In this document: positions 7,934-16,702 of the stretch, in pieces
Layout: each line of letters starts with the position of its first letter
Position numbering within the stretch: position 1 is the stretch's first letter
Assembly: GCA_003955985.1 (NCBI GenBank)
Contig: CP033784.1
Location: 186,001 to 250,000, forward strand
Origin: Corynebacterium jeikeium
GTDB taxonomy: Bacteria; Actinomycetota; Actinomycetes; Mycobacteriales; Mycobacteriaceae
Length of the DNA: 64,000 bases
Direction of reading: 5' to 3'
Position numbers and translations under genes: made by a program
Notes under the pieces: model-generated
What the model was told of the DNA's origin: nothing
Database searches by the model: none
What the model saw: only the letters and a program-made list of their open reading frames with translations

Positions 7934-10900
7934 ATGGACGCCCGTCTAGCCGTTCGCCGTAAGCCCGAGTTCCGCAATGAGGAAGCTACGCTGCTGTCCT
8001 CGATCGGCCAGGACGGCGAGGTGGCAATCTACTATCTCTACGATGCTTTCGATGCGACGGAGGAGGATCTTGTCGCGCTGCGTGAGTCGGTAGTTGCTGA
8101 TTCGCGTGTCGACGAGCTGGTCGAGCTCCCGGCCCCCGCCGAGCTGGGGAACTACCTTGCTGTCGAGCCGCTGCCTGGCCAGTACGACCAGCGTGCCGAT
8201 GCCGCCGAGCAGGCCCTGCGCCTGCTCCGCCCGGAAACGCAGGCGCAGATCACCTCGGCAACGCTGTATGTTTTCGATGCTCCGGTGAATGACGCCGTGC
8301 GCTCCTTCCTCATCAACCCGGTCGAATCGGGGGAGAAGAACCTGAGCGTCCTGCGCCGTCCGAGCATGGGCGAGATTGAGCCGCTGAAGGAGTACCCGGG
8401 CTTCACCGAGCTGGATGACGAAGGCCTGGCCGAGCTGCTCGCAGCCGACGGCATGGCCATGTCGCTGGCCGACCTGAAGACCATCCAGGATTACTTCCGC
8501 TCCGAGGGCCGCACCCCGACCGAGGTAGAGCTGTCCGCGCTGGATACCTACTGGTCGGACCACTGCCGCCACACCACCTTCAACACCGAGCTGACCTCCA
8601 TCGAGAACAACGAGCCGCGCTTTGCCGCACAGCTCGACCGCGCGCTGCGTCGCTACGACGAGCTGCGTGAGCTCAACGGTCGCACGCACAAGCCACGCTC
8701 CTTGATGGACATGGGCACCATCATGGGCCGCGAACTGCGTCGCACGGGTGTCATGGATGACCAGGAAGTCTCCGAAGAAATCAACGCCTGCTCCGTCTAC
8801 GTCGACGTCGAGGGCGATGACCGCAAGTGGCTCCTCATGTTCAAGAACGAGACCCACAACCACCCGACCGAGATCGAGCCATTCGGTGGTGCCTCGACCT
8901 GTCTCGGTGGCGCAATCCGCGACCCGCTGTCGGGTCGCTCGTGGGTCTACCAGGCCATGCGTCTATCTGGCGCAGGTGACATCAACACTCCGCGCGAGCA
9001 GACCCTCGAGGGCAAGCTGCCGCAGCGCGATATTTCCTCCCGCGCCGCAGCCGGCTACTCCTCCTACGGCAACCAGATCGGTCTGGCCACCACTGGTGTG
9101 CGCGAGCTGGTCCACCCGGGATACGTCGCTAAGCGAATGGAACTCGGTGCCGTCGTCGCCGCTGCCCCGGCAGACAACGTCAAGCGCCTCGAACCTGCGC
9201 CGGGCGATGTGGTGATCATGCTCGGTGGCCGCACCGGCCGTGACGGTGTCGGCGGTGCGACTGGCTCGTCCAAGGCTCACGATGAGGACTCGCTGGGCCG
9301 TTCCGGTGCCGAGGTGCAGAAGGGTAACCCGGTCAACGAGCGCAAGATTCAGCGCCTGTTCCGCCGCGAGGACGTCGCCACCAAGATTGTCCGCTGTAAT
9401 GACTTTGGTGCAGGTGGCGTGTCCGTTGCGGTCGGTGAGCTGGCTGACTCCATCGACATTCACCTCGAGCGCGTGCCGCTGAAGTACGCCGGTCTGAATG
9501 CCCGCGAAATCGCGATTTCCGAGTCTCAGGAGCGCATGGCGCTGGTCGTGCGCCCGGAGGACGCCGACTTCATCATCGCCGCCGCTGCCGAAGAGAACAT
9601 CGAGGCCGTCGCGCTGGCAGACATCACCGACACCGGTCGGCTGCGCATGTTCATGGGCGGCGAGGTCGTCTTCGACCTCTCCCGTGAGTTCATCGACACC
9701 AACGGCGCCGACCGCGCCCAGAACGTCGAGATGGTTGCTGCGGAGGGCGGCGTCGTAAAGCAGGCTCCGACGAGCGTACTGGAGTCGCTGCGTGCGGCGA
9801 CGGCGGGCTCCCAGGAGGGCATGATCGAGCAGTTCGACTCGACCGTCGGCCGCTCCACCGTGCTCATGCCGTACGGCGGTGCGACGCAGAAGACCGACGA
9901 GCAGGCGTCGATCCAGACGCTGCCGGTCGATGGCGGCACGAGCACCGCGTCCGTCATGACCTGGGGTTACTCGCCATCGCTTGCCGACGAGTCCCCGTAC
10001 CTCATGGGTTCCTACTCCGTCGTGGAGGCACTGGCTAAGCTCGCAGCGGCCGGTGGCGATCCGCGCGGTGCCTGGCTGAGTGTGCAGGAGTACTTCCAGC
10101 GCCTGGACCAGGATCCGCAGCGGTGGGGCGAGGTCGCGCAGGCTCTGCTCGGCCTGCTCGAGGCTCAGGACGGCTTCCAGGTTGCGGCCATTGGCGGTAA
10201 GGACTCCATGTCCGGCACCTACGGCGAGGACCTGCACGTGCCGGCGACCCTGGTGACCTTTGCGGTCGCTGCAATGGACGAGACCGACGCTGTCTCTGCT
10301 GCAATCCCGGCAGGTAACTTCGACCTCTACCTGTTTGCGCACCAGCCACTCGAGTCCGGGGAACCGAACTACGAGCAGCTCAACGAACTGTTTGCCGCTG
10401 TGCGCGAGCTGCGTCCGGCTGCGGCCTCGGCTGTTACTAACGCGGATCTGGCTGCGACCCTGGTCAACATGGCTGTGGGCAATGGCGTGGGCCTGGAGGC
10501 ATCCCTTCCGGAGGCTCCGCTGGGCTCCATTGTGGTGGCTGTTCCGGCTGGTCAGGATGTTGAGGGTGCTGTTGAGGGTGCTGTGAAGATCGGTGCCACC
10601 GACGAGTCGGGCACGCTGCGCTTCGGTGAGGAGTCCTTCACTGTCGCCGAGGCTCTGGAGGCAATGGAGTCCGGTTACCGTGAGGTCTTCCCGCTCAATG
10701 ACTACGAGGGCGAGGCCCTGCCGGAGTTCGCTAACCAGGTCAGCGAGACCAAGACTGACCTGCAGAGCCCGGGCAAGAAGGATGTCCACGTGTTGCTGCC
10801 GGTCTTCCCGGGTACCAACTCCGAGTACGACATGGCCGAGGCATTCGTCGCTGCTGGCGCTACCTACGAGTTCCACGTAATCCGCAACCTGACCCCGGCA

Positions 10901-11581
10901 ATGCTGGCGGAGGACACGAAGGCGTTCATCGAGAAGCTTCAGGACTCCGACATCCTGGCATTCTCCGGTGGCTTCTCCCTGGGTGATGAGCCGGACGGAT
11001 CCGCCAAGTTCATCGCCGCGTTCCTGCGTTCCGACGATGTCGCAGCCGCCGTCAAGGAGTTCGTGGCCGACAACGGTCTTGTGCTCGGTATTTGTAACGG
11101 TTTCCAGGCGCTGGTCAAGTCCGGCTTCCTGCCGTACGGCGACCCGGCGCAGCTCCGCGAGGACTCGCCGACCCTGGCCCACAACCGCCAGCTGCGTCAC
11201 GTGTCCCGCATCGCTACTACTCGCGTCGCGACCGTGGATTCCCCGTGGCTGCGCGATTTCGAGCCAGTCCAGACCCACCTCATGCCGGTTTCTCACGGTG
11301 AGGGGCGTTTCGTGGTTTCCGAGGATGAGGCTCGCCGCCTGTTCGAGGCCGGCCAGGTCGCTTTCCAGTACGTCGATGCCGACGGCGTGCCGACGATGAC
11401 AGCGCCAGCCAACCCGAACGGTTCTTCCTACGCCATTGAGGGCATTGTCAGTGCTGACGGCAGGATTCTGGGCAAGATGGGCCACCCGGAGCGTTTCCGC
11501 GAGGGCCTGATGCGCAACATTCCGGGCATTGGTGAGCAGGACATCTTCGGCAACGCTGTCCGCTGGGTCCGCGGCGAGTAG
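7934..11581 (+). CDS. purL: Phosphoribosylformylglycinamidine synthase, long single-chain form
   Basis: About 1215 residues from the ATG at 7934 (AGGAG 6 bases upstream). Catalyses the ATP- and glutamine-dependent FGAR to FGAM step of purine synthesis. Domains in order: an N-terminal PurS-like and linker part, a first AIRS-type half with ALDTYWSDHCRHTTF (about 205-220) and NETHNHPTEIEPFGG, a second AIRS-type half (about 600-950, including GGKDSMSGTYGEDL), and a C-terminal class I glutaminase (about 950-1215) with nucleophile Cys in LGICNGFQ near residue 1053 and GKMGHPERF carrying the His. The motifs fit the clade II enzymes known from clostridia and bifidobacteria. The well-studied corynebacteria use separate PurS, PurQ and PurL, so this form is unusual for the group. 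Monocistronic, no pur neighbours. Confidence 0.93.
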   Translation: MDARLAVRRKPEFRNEEATLLSSIGQDGEVAIYYLYDAFDATEEDLVALRESVVADSRVDELVELPAPAELGNYLAVEPLPGQYDQRADAAEQALRLLRPETQAQITSATLYVFDAPVNDAVRSFLINPVESGEKNLSVLRRPSMGEIEPLKEYPGFTELDDEGLAELLAADGMAMSLADLKTIQDYFRSEGRTPTEVELSALDTYWSDHCRHTTFNTELTSIENNEPRFAAQLDRALRRYDELRELNGRTHKPRSLMDMGTIMGRELRRTGVMDDQEVSEEINACSVYVDVEGDDRKWLLMFKNETHNHPTEIEPFGGASTCLGGAIRDPLSGRSWVYQAMRLSGAGDINTPREQTLEGKLPQRDISSRAAAGYSSYGNQIGLATTGVRELVHPGYVAKRMELGAVVAAAPADNVKRLEPAPGDVVIMLGGRTGRDGVGGATGSSKAHDEDSLGRSGAEVQKGNPVNERKIQRLFRREDVATKIVRCNDFGAGGVSVAVGELADSIDIHLERVPLKYAGLNAREIAISESQERMALVVRPEDADFIIAAAAEENIEAVALADITDTGRLRMFMGGEVVFDLSREFIDTNGADRAQNVEMVAAEGGVVKQAPTSVLESLRAATAGSQEGMIEQFDSTVGRSTVLMPYGGATQKTDEQASIQTLPVDGGTSTASVMTWGYSPSLADESPYLMGSYSVVEALAKLAAAGGDPRGAWLSVQEYFQRLDQDPQRWGEVAQALLGLLEAQDGFQVAAIGGKDSMSGTYGEDLHVPATLVTFAVAAMDETDAVSAAIPAGNFDLYLFAHQPLESGEPNYEQLNELFAAVRELRPAAASAVTNADLAATLVNMAVGNGVGLEASLPEAPLGSIVVAVPAGQDVEGAVEGAVKIGATDESGTLRFGEESFTVAEALEAMESGYREVFPLNDYEGEALPEFANQVSETKTDLQSPGKKDVHVLLPVFPGTNSEYDMAEAFVAAGATYEFHVIRNLTPAMLAEDTKAFIEKLQDSDILAFSGGFSLGDEPDGSAKFIAAFLRSDDVAAAVKEFVADNGLVLGICNGFQALVKSGFLPYGDPAQLREDSPTLAHNRQLRHVSRIATTRVATVDSPWLRDFEPVQTHLMPVSHGEGRFVVSEDEARRLFEAGQVAFQYVDADGVPTMTAPANPNGSSYAIEGIVSADGRILGKMGHPERFREGLMRNIPGIGEQDIFGNAVRWVRGE

Positions 11582-11813
11582 TTCCTCGGTTTCTCCGTTA
11601 CCTCGGTCAGGGGTACCTCGGTCGGTCCTGTTCGGATAGGCCGGGGTAACCGCTACGAAACCTGTTGTTAATGTGCAACGAATATGTACTTGAATAAGTG
11701 CCGAAAAGGTTGCTTGAACAGGCGATTTTGTAAAACTTAGCAGGATGAGTAAAGTATCTATTCGTTGCAGGGGCCGAGGGGATTACCCCAGAGTCGCTGA
11801 ATAACAACAAAAT
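11582..11813. other. Intergenic region between purL and tRNA-Arg
   Basis: About 230 bp. The only structure noted is CTCGGT repeated three times just after purL (11584-11620). A tRNA promoter must lie close to 11780, but no -35/-10 pair is convincing. Confidence 0.4.
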
Positions 11814-11886
11814 GCGCCCGTAGCTCAACGGATAGAGCATCTGACTACGGATCAGAAGGTTAGGGGTTCGAATCCCTTCGGGCGCA
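11814..11886 (+). tRNA. tRNA-Arg (anticodon ACG), copy 2
   Basis: Identical over all 73 bases to the copy at 5871-5943. Single-gene transcript with its own terminator. Confidence 0.95.
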
Positions 11887-11892
11887 CAATGC

Positions 11893-11923
11893 AGACCCGC
11901 GCCGATAAGGTGCGGGTCTTTTT
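11893..11923 (+). terminator. Terminator after tRNA-Arg copy 2
   Basis: AGACCCGCGCC pairs with GGTGCGGGTCT across GATAA, followed by TTTTTG. It sits 6 bp after the tRNA. Confidence 0.9.
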
Positions 11924-11932
11924 GTCTGCCTG

Positions 11933-12231
11933 ACTTATCGATGGTTTTCCGGTACTTATGGGCGCGGTATTGGCTCTGCCTGCGCTCATATCGATGAGCT
12001 ATTCACTTGTGGCCAGGCTATAGCTCATCGATATGTGAATACCTCATCGATGAGTGAATACCACCCATGAGCCACCCACGCCCGCAAGCCGCCCACGATC
12101 CACCCACGAGCCACCCATGAGCCACCCACGAGCCACCCGCACCCGAATCCCCAAACCCCAAAACCCAGCGCCTCAGTATTCGAAGCATCTCAAACTCGCA
12201 ATATCCGACTAACGGTCTAGACTGTGGAACC
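11933..12231. repeat. Intergenic repeat, copy 2, followed by a CCACCCA-rich tract
   Basis: 11933-12060 is the second copy of the intergenic repeat (GACTTATCGATGGTTTT at its start, then GAGCTATTCACTTGTGGCC and TAGCTCATCGAT forming a dyad near 11990-12040). 12062-12140 is a degenerate tandem array of GAGCCACCCACG/CATGAGCCACC units. The rest is the upstream region of the flavin oxidoreductase gene. Confidence 0.7.
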
Positions 12232-13221
12232 ATGATTCGTACTGAGTCCATTCTTGACCTCGCTACCGTAGCCTCGGGGCAGTCCCACGCCGACGCCCTA
12301 CAGGGCTCCATCGATTTGGCGCAGACAGCGGAAAAGGCTGGTTATAAGCGTATTTGGTACGCTGAGCACCACAATATGAACTCCATCGCGTCCTCGTCGC
12401 CGGCAGTTCTTATCGCAGCCGTGGCTGCAAAAACCGAGAGCATCACCCTCGGCTCCGGCGGCGTCATGCTGCCGAATCATGCACCGCTGACGGTCGCGGA
12501 ACAGTTCGGCACGCTCGCGAATCTGTACCCGGATCGCATCGAGCTGGGGCTTGGTCGCGCGCCGGGCACAGACCAGGCCACTATGCGTGCGCTGCGTCGT
12601 GACCCGCGTTCGTCCGATTCCTTCCCGCAGGATGTGCAGGAGCTGCGCGGTTACCTCTCCGACGAGTCGCTGATCAAGGGCATCAACGCGATTCCAGGCC
12701 GCGGCACCCATGTGCCGCTGTACATCCTGGGCTCCTCGCTCTTTGGTGCTCAACTCGCAGCGGCGCTAGGCTTGCCGTACGCGTTTGCTTCGCACTTCGC
12801 TCCGGACGCGCTTCGCGATGCCATCGCGGTCTACCGCGAGCAGTTCCAGCCTTCTGAGCAGCTGGATAAGCCGTACGCTTTTGCGGCCATGAATGTGATT
12901 GCGTCGGAAAGCGAAGAGGACGCGCAGCAGCAGTACTTCGCTACCCGCAGGAACATGGTCAGGCGGTTCCTGAGTCGCGGTGGGCATCACCTCACTGACG
13001 ATGAGGCGGAGATTCTGATGGATACCCCGCAGGGGCGTCAGGTGCAAAATATGTTCCGTCACACGGCGGTCGGCACGGTGGCGCAGGTGCGTGAGCAGAT
13101 TGCGCAGTTCGGTGAGTACTCGACGGCGGATGAGCTGATTGTGGCTCATCAATCGCTGAAGGTTCCTGACCGGCTGCGTTCGGTGGAGCTCACCGCGGAG
13201 GCCGCGGGGCTGACGGCGTAA
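12232..13221 (+). CDS. LLM-class flavin-dependent oxidoreductase (luciferase-like)
   Basis: 329 residues, a typical length for the MsnO8-like branch of luciferase-like monooxygenases. Visible family features are [10 protein letters not shown] (residues about 38-47), the [43 protein letters not shown] block that forms the beta/alpha barrel core and the FMN or F420 contact, and [28 protein letters not shown] near the middle. The substrate is not predictable. The ATG at 12232 has no strong ribosome site, so the transcript may be nearly leaderless. It converges on the CoA-transferase gene. Confidence 0.88.
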   Translation: MIRTESILDLATVASGQSHADALQGSIDLAQTAEKAGYKRIWYAEHHNMNSIASSSPAVLIAAVAAKTESITLGSGGVMLPNHAPLTVAEQFGTLANLYPDRIELGLGRAPGTDQATMRALRRDPRSSDSFPQDVQELRGYLSDESLIKGINAIPGRGTHVPLYILGSSLFGAQLAAALGLPYAFASHFAPDALRDAIAVYREQFQPSEQLDKPYAFAAMNVIASESEEDAQQQYFATRRNMVRRFLSRGGHHLTDDEAEILMDTPQGRQVQNMFRHTAVGTVAQVREQIAQFGEYSTADELIVAHQSLKVPDRLRSVELTAEAAGLTA

Positions 13222-13270
13222 GGCTCCAGGCCCAGGAGTACGTCGAGGCACGCGGCCTTAAGTCGCCCTC

Positions 13271-14119
13271 TTACTCCACCGCAGCCAGCGGTAGCGCTTT
13301 TTCGCTGGCAAACTGCATTATTTCGGCATTGGTGCGCTCGCTGAGGAAGGCTGCGAGTTCCTCGCGGTTGCTCGCGCCAGTGGCCTCGGTCAGGGCGGCG
13401 GCAAAGTGCGGCTCCAGCGCTGCCACGGCCGCGTAGCCATCGGCGCTGGGGTAGAGGCCGTACGTCCACAGGCCGCCACCGAGTAGTCCGCCGGGCGCCG
13501 TCATGCCGTACTTCAGCGGCGCGGCACCGGTCTCACCAGCCTGCTTCAGGCCGATGCGGCAGTGCAGTCCAGGCTGCTTTACGACGTCCGCCCCGGCACC
13601 TGCCCGCTTAATCAACCCGGCAAGGGCAGCGGTGACCGCAAAGTGTGCGCCAAGAATGTCGCCCAACAGCACCGGGGGCATGGCCGGAGGCGTGAGGGTT
13701 CCGGCCTCTGCCTGGTAGGTCAGGTCATGGCCGGGTGTTTCTGGAGCTTCGGTATCACCGACAATGTCGATATGTACCGGCCCATTCGGGCGTTCGTGGA
13801 GACCCGCCAGCCCCATGCGTTGCAGCGCGGAGGGGCGAACCGAGGTGATGACCACATCGGCCTCATCGATCAGTGAGCTCAGCTGTGCGCGACCCTCATT
13901 GCTCTTCAGATCCGCCTGGATAATCTCGTGACCTGCGGACATAGCTTCATACCAGGAGCGGCCGAAGGAAGCGAGCGGGTCGCCTGTGGGCGGTTCGACC
14001 TTAATCACCCGGGCGCCTAGCTGGCTCAAGTGCTGAGCGGCCAGTGGTCCCGGTACGTTAATGGCGAAGTTGACGACAGTGATGTCTGCGAGGCTGGTGT
14101 GCAGCTCGGGGGAAAACAT
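13271..14119 (-). CDS. CoA-transferase family III (CaiB/BaiF) protein, short form
   Basis: 282 residues, against about 380-420 for most CaiB/BaiF enzymes. The N-terminal Rossmann-like half has VVNFAINVPGPLAAQHLSQLGARVIKVEPPTGDP, and the DLKSNEGR segment carries the Asp that forms the acyl-enzyme in this family. The C-terminal part continues to a normal-looking helix without the last third. The same strand carries tyrA 9 bp upstream, so the two are probably co-transcribed. One GCTTKACGACG motif lies in the codons for Val-Val-Lys. The CoA acceptor and donor cannot be named, and a racemase-type activity (AMACR branch) is also possible. Confidence 0.78.
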   Translation of the reverse strand: MFSPELHTSLADITVVNFAINVPGPLAAQHLSQLGARVIKVEPPTGDPLASFGRSWYEAMSAGHEIIQADLKSNEGRAQLSSLIDEADVVITSVRPSALQRMGLAGLHERPNGPVHIDIVGDTEAPETPGHDLTYQAEAGTLTPPAMPPVLLGDILGAHFAVTAALAGLIKRAGAGADVVKQPGLHCRIGLKQAGETGAAPLKYGMTAPGGLLGGGLWTYGLYPSADGYAAVAALEPHFAAALTEATGASNREELAAFLSERTNAEIMQFASEKALPLAAVE

Positions 14120-14128
14120 AGTTCCACA

Positions 14129-15154
14129 CTAGAACACATCTATCTGCCCGCCGACGCTTTCGGCCAACTTCAACTGGTTGATCCAGCCGCCCTCGCCGAC
14201 GCGCAGTCGGAAAATCGGGCGGTGAGCAGGACGGGCCTCGTAGCGGACACGGGCAATCTGACCGGTTTTGGCCAGGTCCATAGCGGTTCCCTCGGTGGCC
14301 AACTGGGTGCGCGCGGCGGTGAGGCGCTCGATGACGTCGTCAAGCGCGGCGAGCACGGGTTCGGTGTTGTTCTCACACCAGGACATGACCATGTCGGGAG
14401 CAGCGGCGGCGACGCGGGTGCAGTCGCGGAAAGAGCCGGCTGCAAGCGAAATGGCCAGGGGGCCACCGGCTTCACCGGCGGCGGCAATTGCGTAGGCCGC
14501 CAGGTGTGGCATGTGGGAGATGCGGGCGACGCTGGCATCGTGGTGATCGCTCAGCGCTGGAATGAGTTGACTGCCAAGAGCTGCTCCCAAGTTGGCGACC
14601 TGCGAAAAGACTTCAATCCACCGCTCCGGGACGGGCTTGCCTGCAGCGTCGGCAGCAGCTGCCAGGTCGTAGGTGATGACCCAGGGGGCGCCGTCGAAAA
14701 GCCCTTCGAGCGTGGCGGACCAGCCCGCCTGCGCGGAACCCGCCATTGGGTGCGCGCCGACGAAGCGTTCCTCCATCCCGCGAGCGGAGACCTCGACGGC
14801 GACGGCCGCCTTCACGGAGACCACATCCGTGATGCCACAGCTGGGGGCGTGCTCGTTGATCGCGTCGAGCATCGTGCCGACGACTGTCATGGGGGTGCCA
14901 ATTACGATGAGCGCGCGGCTGGCCTCAGCGCGCTCGAGCGTGGCTTGAAGATCTGTACTGGCGTCGAATCCCTCCTTCGTGGCTTCCTCGACCGTCGGGG
15001 ACGAGCGATTCCAACCGAAGCATTCGACGTTATGGGCCCGCAGATCGCGCATCATGGAGCCACCGATGAGGCCCAAACCGAGGATGCATACCGCGGGTAG
15101 TTGTGCAGCTGACAGGGAGGACGAAGCAGGGGAGGGGGACTCGAAATTGCTCAC
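14129..15154 (-). CDS. tyrA: Prephenate dehydrogenase
   Basis: 341 residues. Converts prephenate (or arogenate) to the 4-hydroxyphenyl product in tyrosine synthesis with NAD(P)+. The dinucleotide-binding motif is ILGLGLIGGSMMRDL near residue 24. GAHPMAGS in the middle supplies the catalytic His, and HMPHLAAYAI and AAGSFRDCTRVA are typical of the helical dimer domain. The first 20 residues are Ser/Ala-rich and may not be conserved. The start overlaps the region upstream of the divergent tRNA-deaminase-partner gene. It contains one GCTTKACGACG motif in the Leu-Asp-Asp frame. Confidence 0.92.
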   Translation of the reverse strand: MSNFESPSPASSSLSAAQLPAVCILGLGLIGGSMMRDLRAHNVECFGWNRSSPTVEEATKEGFDASTDLQATLERAEASRALIVIGTPMTVVGTMLDAINEHAPSCGITDVVSVKAAVAVEVSARGMEERFVGAHPMAGSAQAGWSATLEGLFDGAPWVITYDLAAAADAAGKPVPERWIEVFSQVANLGAALGSQLIPALSDHHDASVARISHMPHLAAYAIAAAGEAGGPLAISLAAGSFRDCTRVAAAAPDMVMSWCENNTEPVLAALDDVIERLTAARTQLATEGTAMDLAKTGQIARVRYEARPAHRPIFRLRVGEGGWINQLKLAESVGGQIDVF

Positions 15155-15192
15155 CTGACAAGCATGACATACAGCGACTAGCGTTGTGGGTT

Positions 15193-15750
15193 ATGAGCAC
15201 GACCTTTTCCGGAGGGTACACCTCCGATGACGACCGCTCCTTCGCGGTTGCCGTAACTATGGGGGAGCGCGGTTGGCGCGTCGTCGACCTCGGGGACGAC
15301 GCCACCGATTCGCTCGCTGACGCCGCACAGGCGCTGCGCAATCTGCGTTCGGAACGCGCTGCTGTCGGAATGCTCAATATCGACGACGACTACTTCATTC
15401 TCGTGCGCCAGGGAGTTGGGTCGCTGCGCGTAGTGCTTTCCGACGCTACCGCTGCCGTGACCGATGACATTGCGGCAGATGTGTTCGACGAGCTGGATCT
15501 GGATATCCCCGACCTCGACGAGGACGAGCTCGACGATGTCGATGCCTGGGCTGAGGGGGACATGGATATCCTCGCTGACCTGGGCTGTTCGGAGGAAGCC
15601 CTGGAGTCCATCTGTGACGATCAGTCGCTGTGGGCGTCCGAGCAGCTTCTGGCCATCGCTGAGGAGTTGGGGTGTGCCGAGGAGCTAGCCGATGTCGCCG
15701 ACCTGGATTACGACGGCGACGATGACGACTACGACCCCTATGACGACTAA
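15193..15750 (+). CDS. tRNA adenosine deaminase-associated protein
   Basis: 185 residues from the ATG at 15193 (MSTTFSGGYTSDDDRS). It starts with a strand RSFAVAVTMGERGWRVVDL and has a highly acidic C-terminal half ending DYDGDDDDYDPYDD. This is the actinobacterial family always found directly upstream of tadA and named after it. Its mechanism is unknown. The 11-bp overlap with tadA fits translational coupling. The acidic tail may contact the basic tRNA-modifying partner, but that is inference. Confidence 0.85.
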   Translation: MSTTFSGGYTSDDDRSFAVAVTMGERGWRVVDLGDDATDSLADAAQALRNLRSERAAVGMLNIDDDYFILVRQGVGSLRVVLSDATAAVTDDIAADVFDELDLDIPDLDEDELDDVDAWAEGDMDILADLGCSEEALESICDDQSLWASEQLLAIAEELGCAEELADVADLDYDGDDDDYDPYDD

Positions 15751-16270
15751 CTCTGAGAAAGGTCATTTGCACGAGAGGCCAAGCGCGCTACCCCGTCGAA
15801 AACAGGACATTCTCGACGAAGAGTGGATGCGCCTGGCTATTGCCGAAGCTGCTCACACGGCGCCCGGGGATGTGCCGGTGGGAGCTGTGGTCGTGGATGC
15901 CGAGGGCAAGGTTGTGGGCCGGGGCTCGAACCGTCGGGAAGCTGATGGTGACCCGCTTGCCCACGCCGAAGTCATTGCGTTGCGCGAGGCCACCCGCGTC
16001 GTTGGTGACGGCTGGCGGCTGGAGCAGTGCACGTTGGTCGTGACGCTGGAGCCGTGCGTGATGTGCGCCGGCGCGTGCGTCATGGGGCGCGTGGGGCGCG
16101 TGGTCTTCGGCGCGTGGTCGCCCAAGACCGGCGCGTGCGGCTCTATCGCCGATGTCATCCGCGATCCCGCCCACGCGTTCACGCCGCAGGTGCGCGGAGG
16201 TGTGCTTGCCGACGAATGCTCCGTTTACCTGCGGGAATTCTTCGAGCGGCAACGGCAGTTGGAAGCGTGA
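15740..16270 (+). CDS. tadA: tRNA-specific adenosine deaminase
   Basis: 176 residues from the ATG at 15740, which overlaps the upstream gene; an in-frame ATG at 15827 would give a 147-residue protein closer to the family mean. Zinc-dependent deaminase that makes inosine at the wobble base of tRNA-Arg(ACG). The active site is complete: HAEV (His ligand and catalytic Glu) and PCVMCAGAC (two Cys ligands). Its substrate tRNA is present twice in this window. Confidence 0.95.
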   Translation: MTTNSEKGHLHERPSALPRRKQDILDEEWMRLAIAEAAHTAPGDVPVGAVVVDAEGKVVGRGSNRREADGDPLAHAEVIALREATRVVGDGWRLEQCTLVVTLEPCVMCAGACVMGRVGRVVFGAWSPKTGACGSIADVIRDPAHAFTPQVRGGVLADECSVYLREFFERQRQLEA

Positions 16271-16405
16271 GCGGGGTCACAGTTAGGTCACAATTCCCGT
16301 CGTGGCCGTGACGAGCCTTCATTTTCACGTAACGTCGGAACTAGTGGAGCTGCTAGACGGTGGCTCTAGAGAATAGATAAGTCGTTTACATAGGAGGCTT
16401 ACATA

Positions 16406-16594
16406 ATGAGCGAGCTGCAGAACAAGGCCGACGAGTTGGGCGGCAAGGTTAAGGAAGCTGCCGGCGACGCCGTTGGCAACGAGGATCTGGCAAACCAGGG
16501 CAAGGGCGAGCAGGCTGCTTCGAAGGTCAAGCAGGGTGCTGAGGATCTGAAGGACAAGGCCACTGAGACCCTGGGCAAGCTGACTGACAAGTAA
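16406..16594 (+). CDS. CsbD family stress-associated protein
   Basis: 62 residues, hydrophilic, rich in Lys/Glu/Ala: ADELGGKVKEAAGDAVGNEDL then a second similar helix QGKGEQAASKVKQGAEDLKDKA. This is the usual CsbD two-helix pattern of a small, abundant stationary-phase or stress protein of unknown mechanism. A strong ribosome site AGGAGG lies about 10 bases upstream. Single-gene unit closed by a terminator. Confidence 0.9.
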   Translation: MSELQNKADELGGKVKEAAGDAVGNEDLANQGKGEQAASKVKQGAEDLKDKATETLGKLTDK

Positions 16595-16618
16595 AGCGCT
16601 TAGTTCTCGGGTAGAGAT

Positions 16619-16666
16619 AACCCCAACCGTTTCCGCTTCTGATATGCGGAGGTGGTTGGGGTTCTT
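16619..16666. terminator. Terminator between csbD-like gene and ddh
   Basis: AACCCCAACC pairs with GGTTGGGGTT around a 24-base region that contains a second short stem (TCCGC/GCGGA). It lies between two genes that converge, so it may serve both. Confidence 0.8.
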
Positions 16667-16702
16667 TGTGTTTCGATGGCCGGCTGCCAGCGTTGGGGCT
16701 GG

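Noticed and set aside
8963..11485. 840-codon open frame on the strand opposite purL
   Set aside because: Mirror of the high G+C codon pattern of purL; no family resemblance, and purL is unambiguous.
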